A stretch of 64,000 nt of DNA from CAZQXD01 sp964597315 (GTDB lineage Bacteria > Pseudomonadota > Gammaproteobacteria > Competibacterales > Competibacteraceae). The notes beneath the pieces were generated by a model. It searched no databases and had not been told where the DNA came from. It saw nothing but the letters and a program-made list of their open reading frames with translations. A program made the translations under genes and the position numbers. The stretch covers positions 1 through 64,000 of the forward strand of contig CAZQXD010000017.1 in assembly GCA_964597315.1 (NCBI GenBank), read 5' to 3'. Within the stretch, counting starts at the first letter, position 1, and every line of letters begins with the position of its first letter. Of this stretch, positions 55,417 through 62,472 are shown in pieces.

Positions 55417-57834
55417 CTAAATATCTATGTTTGCCGCAGATAACGCGTTACGCTCAATGAAATCCCGTCGTGGTTCCACATGATCTCCCATCAGAGTGGT
55501 AAATACTTCGTCAGCGGCAATAGCATCTTCAATTCGAACCTGTAACAATCTCCGTGTTGACGGGTCCATGGTCGTCTCCCACAGCTGCTCAGGGTTCATC
55601 TCGCCAAGACCCTTATAGCGTTGAATATGTTGCCCGCGCTTAGCATCTTCCATAAGCCAATCAATAGCTTGCCTAATACCAGCAACATCCCTGCCACGCT
55701 CGTTACGCTGAATACGCGACCCTTCTCCAAATAATCCATCTAGTTTTGTACCCAGTCTGGCGATGGTTTCATATTCAGGAGATTCAAAGAAACTAGCCGA
55801 GAGATATGTCTCACGGGAAATGCCATGGGTTTCGCGGGTTAACCGTAAAGCCATTCCTTCACCAGAATTTTCATATTCAATACCGACCTTGAAAAAGGTC
55901 CTTTCGCCCTTTCGATCATTAAGACGTTTGGCGAGCTCATCTACCCAATCACGCAGTAAGGTTTTGTTCGAAAAAGAGTCACGATCCAACAGCGGTAAAT
56001 AGATTAACTGTTCAAGAACATCAGCATCATACCGCCTAGATAAACGTTGAATCATAGCCATTACAGCCATGTAGTTTTGTGCTAGCTTTTCAAGCCCAAT
56101 TCCAACCAATGGAAGTGCATCCTTGCCAAGAAACAGAGTGGCGCCATCGAGTGCGGTTGCTAGTAAGTAGGCTGCGAGTTCAGCATCGTCTTTAACGTAA
56201 TTTTCTTGCTTTCCTTTTTTTACCTTGTATAAAGGTGGCTGCGCGATATAAATATTCCCTCTTTCAACTAGCTCACGCATTTGGCGGTAAAAGAAAGTTA
56301 ATAAGAGAGTGCGGATGTGAGAGCCATCCACATCCGCATCTGTCATAATAATAATTCGATGATATCGAAGCCGGTTTGGATTGAATTCGTCCCGACCGAT
56401 CCCACACCCCAAAGCAGTGATCAAGGTGCCTACTTCTGCGGAAGAAAGCATTTTATCGAAGCGGGCTTTCTCTACATTTAGGATCTTTCCCTTTAGAGGA
56501 AGGACTGCTTGAAATTTACGATCTCGCCCTTGCTTGGCTGATCCTCCAGCAGAGTCACCCTCCACCAAGAAGAGCTCGGATAAACCAGGATCTTTCTCCT
56601 GGCAGTCAGCTAACTTACCTGGCAAACCGGCGATATCCAAGGCGCCTTTTCGCCGAGTCATTTCACGAGCTCTACGGGCTGCTTCCCGCGCTCGAGCAGC
56701 ATCAATTATCTTACTAGTCAGAGCCTTGGCTTCGGATGGGTTCTCAAGCAAGAACCCCTGAAAACGCTCACTTAAAACGGCCTCCACGACCGTTTTAGCT
56801 TCGGAGGATACCAGTTTCTCCTTGGTCTGAGAAGAAAACTTAGGGTCCGGCACCTTGACCGATAATACGGCCGTTAGCCCTTCACGAGCATCATCTCCGG
56901 TGGGAGATACTTTGGCCTTCTTAAGAATCCCCTCAGCCTCCATATATTGGTTGAGGGTTCGAGTCAGGGCGCCCCGAAAACCAGCGAGATGAGTACCACC
57001 ATCGCGTTGTGGGATATTATTGGTGAAGCAAAAAATATTCTCCTGATAGGAGTCATTCCATTGCATAGCAACTTCTACACCAATACTGTCTTTCTCGGTG
57101 GACAGATAGAACACCGTATCATGAAGAGGTGTCTTATTCCGATTAAGATGTTCCACAAAAGCTTTAATACCACCTTGATACTCGAAACAATCATCTTTCC
57201 CATTTCGTTCATCAAGGATTCGTATCCGTACCCCTGAATTAAGAAACGACAACTCTCGTAGTCGCTTGGTCAGAATGTCATAGTGGAATTGAATATTAGT
57301 AAATGTTTCACTGCTAGGTTTAAAACGAATTTCGGTACCTGTAATGTCAGTTTCGCCGATGATTTTCAGCTCACCTTGCGGTTCCCCGTGACGGTACTCT
57401 TGCTGCCAAATTTTTCCATCTCGGCGAATAATCAAGCGCAGATATTCCGACAAGGCATTGACGACTGACACACCAACCCCGTGCAAGCCACCAGAGACCT
57501 TATAGGAATTGTTATCGAACTTCCCGCCGGCATGCAGCACGGTCATGATCACCTCAGCGGCAGAATGGCCTTCCTCAGGGTGATAATCCACGGGGATACC
57601 ACGACCATCATCGATCACGGTGATTGATTCATCAGCATGAATAACCACACTAATTTCACTACAATAGCCGGCTAGGGCTTCGTCGATGGAATTATCAACT
57701 ACTTCAAACACCATGTGGTGCAACCCGGTGCCGTCGTCGGTGTCACCGATATACATGCCCGGGCGCTTGCGCACCGCATCTAGCCCTTTCAGAACTTTGA
57801 TGTTTGAGGAGTCGTAAGTTGCTGTTTCGGTCAT
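55417..57834 (-). CDS. gyrB: DNA gyrase subunit B
   Basis: ATPase subunit of gyrase. The 805-residue protein begins MTETATYDSSNIKVLKGLDA, has the GHKL motifs EVVDNSIDEALAG, DDGRGIPVD and GGLHGVGVSVVNALS, the TOPRIM part ELFLVEGDSAGGSAKQGRDR with MTDADVDGSHIRTLLL, and a C-terminal MDPSTRRLLQVRIEDA. ATG at 57834 is the conserved start; the frame is open five codons more. Last gene of dnaA-dnaN-recF-gyrB. Confidence 0.98.
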   Translation of the reverse strand: MTETATYDSSNIKVLKGLDAVRKRPGMYIGDTDDGTGLHHMVFEVVDNSIDEALAGYCSEISVVIHADESITVIDDGRGIPVDYHPEEGHSAAEVIMTVLHAGGKFDNNSYKVSGGLHGVGVSVVNALSEYLRLIIRRDGKIWQQEYRHGEPQGELKIIGETDITGTEIRFKPSSETFTNIQFHYDILTKRLRELSFLNSGVRIRILDERNGKDDCFEYQGGIKAFVEHLNRNKTPLHDTVFYLSTEKDSIGVEVAMQWNDSYQENIFCFTNNIPQRDGGTHLAGFRGALTRTLNQYMEAEGILKKAKVSPTGDDAREGLTAVLSVKVPDPKFSSQTKEKLVSSEAKTVVEAVLSERFQGFLLENPSEAKALTSKIIDAARAREAARRAREMTRRKGALDIAGLPGKLADCQEKDPGLSELFLVEGDSAGGSAKQGRDRKFQAVLPLKGKILNVEKARFDKMLSSAEVGTLITALGCGIGRDEFNPNRLRYHRIIIMTDADVDGSHIRTLLLTFFYRQMRELVERGNIYIAQPPLYKVKKGKQENYVKDDAELAAYLLATALDGATLFLGKDALPLVGIGLEKLAQNYMAVMAMIQRLSRRYDADVLEQLIYLPLLDRDSFSNKTLLRDWVDELAKRLNDRKGERTFFKVGIEYENSGEGMALRLTRETHGISRETYLSASFFESPEYETIARLGTKLDGLFGEGSRIQRNERGRDVAGIRQAIDWLMEDAKRGQHIQRYKGLGEMNPEQLWETTMDPSTRRLLQVRIEDAIAADEVFTTLMGDHVEPRRDFIERNALSAANIDI

Positions 57835-57869
57835 GATGCCCCCGGGCAAAAATCCAATCGGGTATTATA

Positions 57870-58952
57870 TCACCGAGAGTGATTTAACCGGAGTTCGCCT
57901 TTCTCTAAGTTATAGATCTGGCGTTCCGGCCAAAATTGGATATCTAGCACTTGTGGTTCAATTGCGGTGATGAACAGTTGCGCCCGAATCTGCCCCAAGC
58001 AAGCCATGGCTTGTTCCCGATGGTGCGCGTCCAGTTCTGAGGGCAAATCGTCCACCAGCAGGATACAGGACGAACCCCGCTGGCGGCGGTACAAATCTGC
58101 TTGAGCAAGCACCAAAGCCAAAACCAGCAGCTTCTGCTGGCCTCGAGATAGTTGTTCAGCAGCAGGCCGATCCCCTAAGCGAACGATGAACTCTGCTCTA
58201 TGCGGCCCAGGTCGGGTGAAACCGTATTTTTGATCTTGCTCCCGGTTACGAGCCAGAACTTCGGCTAAGGGCAGTTCGGGGTTCCAACCGCGGCGGTAAT
58301 CCACAGCCAGCGGCCCCATTCCTAACAGGCGATCAGCGAAAGATACCAAAGCGCATTCAAGGTCAGTGCAAAATTCCCCTCTGAAGCGGTCTATAAGGGC
58401 CGCTGAGCGATCCAATTCGACATCCCATACCCCTACTGCCCTTTGCATCATTGAAGTCCGTAGAGCAGCATTGCGATGTTTAAGTGCGCTTCCGTAGCGG
58501 CGCCAGGCATCAAGGAACCTCGGCTCCCTATGAAAAACCCCCCAGTCTATAAACCGGCGTCGATAGCCTGGACCCTCCCCAAGCAAACGATGACTTTCTG
58601 GAGTCAGCAACAATAGCGGCACTCTCTCGGCCAACTCTGTTAGGGTCCGTGCTGGCTGGCCGCCAACGCGGGCATTAAACGACTGGGCATCCCGCTCAAT
58701 GCCAACCGGTACCCGCCGCTCACCATCGGCGGCAATAGTCACCAGTCGAAAAGCCCGCTCGCCTCGAAAAATCAGCTCTCTGACCTGGCGGGTGCGAAAC
58801 GAACGGCCTCTCCCCAAGAAATACAATGCTTCAAGCAAACTGGTCTTGCCGGAAGCATTCGCTCCACATATCAAATTCAACCCCGGCGAACAGGCCATGG
58901 ATACGCAGCGAAGATTCCGGAAGTTTTCCACCTCCAAGGAACTTAGGTACAT
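57870..58952 (-). CDS. recF: DNA replication and repair protein RecF
   Basis: SMC-like ATPase that loads RecA at gaps. The 360-residue protein starts MYLSSLEVENFRNLR and has Walker A LICGANASGKTSLLEALYFL, signature QLSRGQQKLLVLALVLAQ and Walker B CILLVDDLPSELD. Gap to dnaN is 25 bases. Confidence 0.98.
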   Translation of the reverse strand: MYLSSLEVENFRNLRCVSMACSPGLNLICGANASGKTSLLEALYFLGRGRSFRTRQVRELIFRGERAFRLVTIAADGERRVPVGIERDAQSFNARVGGQPARTLTELAERVPLLLLTPESHRLLGEGPGYRRRFIDWGVFHREPRFLDAWRRYGSALKHRNAALRTSMMQRAVGVWDVELDRSAALIDRFRGEFCTDLECALVSFADRLLGMGPLAVDYRRGWNPELPLAEVLARNREQDQKYGFTRPGPHRAEFIVRLGDRPAAEQLSRGQQKLLVLALVLAQADLYRRQRGSSCILLVDDLPSELDAHHREQAMACLGQIRAQLFITAIEPQVLDIQFWPERQIYNLEKGELRLNHSR

Positions 58953-58977
58953 ACCGTGAGTACAGTCTGGAGCCAGA

Positions 58978-60078
58978 CTACAATCGCATGGGCATCACAA
59001 CGTATTTACAACTCCCCCCTTCAACCTCTTGGATCAAGCAACTGCTATTGGAGTCAGTAAATGACAACTTAACTAACTCCCCAGACAGCGCCCCCAAGGC
59101 ATCCAGCAAGTAGGTCACGTTGAATCCGATCTCCAAGGGTCCACCATCGTAGTTGACTTCCACTTCCACTTCGGCCTCTTCCTGCTCAGGATTATGAGCC
59201 TGAAGGCGCAGCAGCCAGTTTTCCGCCTGAAGACGGATACCCCGATATTTATCATTGGATAACACCGCTGTGCGGCTGAGCGCACTTCTCAGCATCTGAC
59301 GATCAGCCAATACGACCCTATCGCCTTGAGAAGGAATAACTCTTTGATAATCAGGAAATTTACCATCAATAAGCTTAGAAGTGAAACGTATGTCCCCCAA
59401 CTCAGCTTGAACATGATTAGCGCCGATCCTGAGGTTCACTTCTTTATCGACGTCGTTGAGCAACCGCAGTAATTCCTGAATACCCTTACGAGGTACGATC
59501 ACCTGCCGGTTATCAGCCACCTCGGTTTCCGCCTCCGTCTCACAAAAGGCTAAGCGATGACCATCGGTAGCCACTGCGCGTACTTTGGCTGGGTCAAGGT
59601 CCAACAACAAACCGTTTAAGTAATAGCGCACATCCTGCTGAGCCATGGCGAAGTGGGTATGCTCCACAAGGCTTTTCAGGATAGGTCGGGGTAGGCGCAC
59701 CTGAGCGTCAAAAATCAGATCCTCCAAGCCCGGGAAGTCAGCGGCGGGCAAGGTGGCCAGGGTGAAACGGCTGCGACCACTGCGGAGTTGGGCTTTGCTA
59801 GCCTCGCAGGCTAGAGTGACTTCAGCATCCTCGGGCAAGGTGCGCAGAATGTCCAACAATTTTCGCGCGGGAAGAGTCACCTCGCCGGGTTCATCGATAG
59901 GGAGCCGAGTTCTGGCTACGAGTTCTACTTCCAAATCGGTGGCGGTCAAGATCAACTCCCCGTCCTTGGCCACCATCAGCACATTGGAAAGCACCGCCAA
60001 AGTCTGTCGTCGTTCAACGACACCGATCACCTGTTGCAAGGGTTTGAGCAGTTGATCGCACAGCGTTTGTATTTTCAT
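58978..60078 (-). CDS. dnaN: DNA polymerase III beta sliding clamp
   Basis: Ring-shaped processivity clamp. The 366-residue protein (same length as E. coli) begins MKIQTLCDQLLKPLQQVIGVVERR, with LAVLSNVLMVA, ATDGHRLAFCE and the C-terminal YVVMPMRL. ATG at 60078 has GAGG at good spacing; the frame is open for seven codons upstream. Its leader overlaps the AT-rich part of the origin. Confidence 0.98.
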   Translation of the reverse strand: MKIQTLCDQLLKPLQQVIGVVERRQTLAVLSNVLMVAKDGELILTATDLEVELVARTRLPIDEPGEVTLPARKLLDILRTLPEDAEVTLACEASKAQLRSGRSRFTLATLPAADFPGLEDLIFDAQVRLPRPILKSLVEHTHFAMAQQDVRYYLNGLLLDLDPAKVRAVATDGHRLAFCETEAETEVADNRQVIVPRKGIQELLRLLNDVDKEVNLRIGANHVQAELGDIRFTSKLIDGKFPDYQRVIPSQGDRVVLADRQMLRSALSRTAVLSNDKYRGIRLQAENWLLRLQAHNPEQEEAEVEVEVNYDGGPLEIGFNVTYLLDALGALSGELVKLSFTDSNSSCLIQEVEGGSCKYVVMPMRL

Positions 60079-60105
60079 CAAGGGCCTCATTTCGTCCACA
60101 GCTAT

Positions 60106-60345
60106 TAGTTAACTATAAATATATATATATATAGTTATTATTATGGAGAGGGTTTTCTGTGGATAACTTTCTTTTTTTCAATTAAAATCAATGCGTTGGT
60201 CCATGTTTTCCCTGTGGATAAGTCTGTGGATAAGCTGTGGATAAAATGTGGATAACTCGAGAACCAAAAGTTATCCACATTTTATCCACAGACTTATCCA
60301 CAGGATTTGGCGACTTATCCACAGACTTATCCACAGCGGTTTTGC
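60106..60345. other. Chromosomal replication origin (oriC) with ten perfect DnaA boxes
   Basis: The dnaN-dnaA gap holds an almost pure A/T stretch (60106-60143, with an ATATAT run), a likely unwinding element, and ten perfect DnaA boxes TTATCCACA. Five read on the minus strand, starting at 60158, 60213, 60225, 60236 and 60247; five read on the plus strand, starting at 60271, 60282, 60294, 60315 and 60327. The inner boxes mirror each other around an 11-base centre (about 60258-60268), with 11-12 base spacing, forming a large near-perfect inverted repeat. Confidence 0.95.
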
Positions 60346-61689
60346 TTATGTGGACAGCGTCATCAATAAGTTTTCGTAATCTTCTTTGAGCTTCGTATCC
60401 GTCCTCAGCAGCTCCTTAACCTTCTTACATGCATGCAAGACCGTGGTGTGATCCCTCCCGCCGAATGATTCCCCAATTTCCGGCAAGCTCAGTGTGGTCA
60501 GCTCCTTGGAGAGAGCCATAGCTAATTGCCGGGGCCGAGCAATGACACGCAGGCGGCTGGAAGACTGAAGATCCTCCACGCGCAGCTTGTAATACTCGGC
60601 TACGGTTTTCTGTATGTTCTCGATGCTGACTAGCTTGTCATGAAGCACCAGCAGATCGCTCAGCGCTTCCTTCGTAAACTCCAGGCTAATCAGCTTACCG
60701 GTGAATTGAGCGTTAGCGTAGACTCGACGTAGAGCGCCTTCTAGCTCGCGGACGTTGGATCTAATCCGTTTGGCGATAAAAAAAGCCACTTCGTCAGGCA
60801 GAGGTATATGTGCTTGCTGGGCCTTGCTCATAAGAATAGCAACGCGAGTTTCTAGCTCAGGGGGTTCGATGGCCACGGTCAAGCCCCAGCCGAAACGAGA
60901 TTTTAGGCGTTCCTCCAGTCCGTTTACTTCTTTCGGAAAACGGTCACAGGTTAAGATAACTTGATGCTGACCCTCAAGTAATGTATTGAAAGTGTGAAAA
61001 AATTCTTCTTGGGAACGTTCTTTTCCAGCAAAAAATTGGATATCGTCGATAAGCAGGGTCTCCACTGATCGATAATAGCGTTTGAACTCATTAATGGCAT
61101 TGTGCTGTAGCGCCCTGACCATGTCGGCTACAAAGTGTTCAGAATGTTGATAGACGACGTTAGCAGAAGGTTTTTGTTGCTTTAGCAGATTACCCACCGC
61201 ATGCATCAAATGGGTCTTTCCCAGGCCAGTTCCACCATAGAGAAACAAAGGGTTGTACGCTTTTCCAGGATTTTTGGCCACTTGTAGGCAGGCTGCCCGT
61301 GCCAACTGATTGGATTTTCCCTCGACAAAGTTGTCGAATGTGAAGTCTGGATTTAGGCGGCTACTCTGAGGTTTGGCCTTTCCACGCTCCTCGGAAGCCT
61401 CTTCCATCGGCAGAGGGGATGAGGGTTTCTTGATGGGCTTTGGGCGGCTACTACCGATCTCTAGTCGCACTTCCAAATCTTGATCTGGGCAGAGTTGAAC
61501 CAACACCCGGCGGATATTGTCCAGATGATGCTGTTTCACCCAATCTAAAACAAAACGGTTGGGAGCCAGCAGACGCAGACCCTCACTCTCTTGCTTGGCT
61601 TGCAAGGGCCTGATCCAGGTGTTGAGCTGCTGCTCTGAAAGTTCGTGTTCCAGCCGATCAAGGCATGATTTCCATAGGGAATTCTCCAC
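60346..61689 (-). CDS. dnaA: Chromosomal replication initiator DnaA
   Basis: Initiator ATPase. The 447-residue protein has the N-terminal domain I (SLWKSCLDRLEHELSEQQLNTW), a variable linker, the AAA+ domain with FLYGGTGLGKTHLMHAVGN and LLIDDIQFFAGKERSQEEFF, and the C-terminal DNA-binding GGRDHTTVLHACKKVKEL. It starts at a GTG (61689) with AAGGGGC upstream, as in E. coli. The stop is 10 bases from the nearest DnaA box. Confidence 0.98.
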   Translation of the reverse strand: MENSLWKSCLDRLEHELSEQQLNTWIRPLQAKQESEGLRLLAPNRFVLDWVKQHHLDNIRRVLVQLCPDQDLEVRLEIGSSRPKPIKKPSSPLPMEEASEERGKAKPQSSRLNPDFTFDNFVEGKSNQLARAACLQVAKNPGKAYNPLFLYGGTGLGKTHLMHAVGNLLKQQKPSANVVYQHSEHFVADMVRALQHNAINEFKRYYRSVETLLIDDIQFFAGKERSQEEFFHTFNTLLEGQHQVILTCDRFPKEVNGLEERLKSRFGWGLTVAIEPPELETRVAILMSKAQQAHIPLPDEVAFFIAKRIRSNVRELEGALRRVYANAQFTGKLISLEFTKEALSDLLVLHDKLVSIENIQKTVAEYYKLRVEDLQSSSRLRVIARPRQLAMALSKELTTLSLPEIGESFGGRDHTTVLHACKKVKELLRTDTKLKEDYENLLMTLST

Positions 61690-61746
61690 CCACGCCCCTT
61701 GTTTGGCTTAAATTGCGGATGCTCAGTCTAGTGACTTGGGCGCGAG

Positions 61747-61755
61747 TTATCCACA
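61747..61755 (+). promoter_or_regulatory. Single DnaA box between dnaA and rpmH
   Basis: A perfect TTATCCACA lies 58 bases upstream of the dnaA start and 22 bases before the rpmH -35 element, a place suited to DnaA autoregulation. Confidence 0.75.
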
Positions 61756-61776
61756 GGTTTTGGAGGCGGTTGACAC

Positions 61777-61806
61777 TTGACAGAAGCGGGTCCAGGACAG
61801 TACATT
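61777..61806 (+). promoter_or_regulatory. Probable rpmH-rnpA promoter
   Basis: TTGACA (61777-61782) and TACATT (61801-61806) are 18 bases apart, 65 bases before the rpmH start. A second TTGACA starts at 61770. Confidence 0.55.
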
Positions 61807-61870
61807 CCAGCGTCTTTGTGTCAGCCAGCTTCACAAAGCCAATCAATTACCTAGACCGGGGATCACCGTC

Positions 61871-62005
61871 ATGAAGCGGACCTTTCAACCCAGCAATCTG
61901 CATCGCAAGCGCACCCACGGCTTTCGTGCCCGCATGGCGACCAAGAGTGGTCGACTGATTATCAAGGCCCGTCGCGCTAAAGGCCGTGCCCGTTTGACCC
62001 CGTAG
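61871..62005 (+). CDS. rpmH: 50S ribosomal protein L34
   Basis: A 44-residue, very basic ribosomal protein: it starts MKRTFQPSNLHRKRTHGFRA and continues with the conserved ATKSGRLIIKARRAKGR. This is the standard sequence and length. GGGGA precedes the ATG. It is directly followed by rnpA. Confidence 0.98.
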   Translation: MKRTFQPSNLHRKRTHGFRARMATKSGRLIIKARRAKGRARLTP

Positions 62006-62371
62006 TTGGCCGTCGGAAATGCGCGCTTCGCTCGGTGCGCCAGGCTGACCAACCAAGCGGCTTACCGCTATGTTTTCAAACAGCCCGTTAAGTCTGGCAG
62101 CCGTTGGTTTATGGTGCTGGGCAGGCTCAATGGACTGGACCATTCTCGATTGGGGCTGGCGGTGTCCCGCAAAACAGCCAGATCAGCCGTAGCGCGAAAT
62201 CGAATCAAACGGGTGATCCGCGACAGTTTTCGTCATCATTGGCGGGATCTGAAGGGAATCGACATAGTGGTGATCAGTCGCCCGAATCTTCAGGATACCG
62301 ACAATGCGATGTTGCGCGGCGCCTTAAACCGGCACTGGGTCACACTGGCTGAGCGATGCCGCCAATGCTGA
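62006..62371 (+). CDS. rnpA: Ribonuclease P protein component
   Basis: Protein subunit of RNase P that matures tRNA 5' ends. The 121-residue basic protein has VFKQPVKSGSRWFMVLGRLN, RLGLAVSRKTARSAVARNRIKR (the conserved RNR motif) and IDIVVISRP. No ATG or GTG is available near the start; TTG at 62006, immediately after the rpmH stop, is the best start, so expression must depend on coupling to rpmH. Confidence 0.92.
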   Translation: MAVGNARFARCARLTNQAAYRYVFKQPVKSGSRWFMVLGRLNGLDHSRLGLAVSRKTARSAVARNRIKRVIRDSFRHHWRDLKGIDIVVISRPNLQDTDNAMLRGALNRHWVTLAERCRQC

Positions 62372-62472
62372 TTTCCGCTGCTTTGTATCACGGTATAAAG
62401 GTCTTATCCGTCAATCCGCGCTTTGGCGGAAATACTCTCCATTAATTCCAAGACCATCAACGACATCCCTCA
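62372..62472 (+). other. Short gap between rnpA and yidC where yidD is usually found
   Basis: The 101-base gap holds a 26-codon open frame from 62365 (overlapping the rnpA end) to 62445 that starts MLISAALYHGIKV. Its only resemblance to YidD is a vague basic/glycine pattern. No intact yidD is present. A small hairpin TCCGC-GCTTTG-GCGGA lies within it. Confidence 0.5.

Noticed and set aside
62365..62445. 26-codon frame as a yidD remnant
   Set aside because: Resemblance to YidD is too weak to call a pseudogene.
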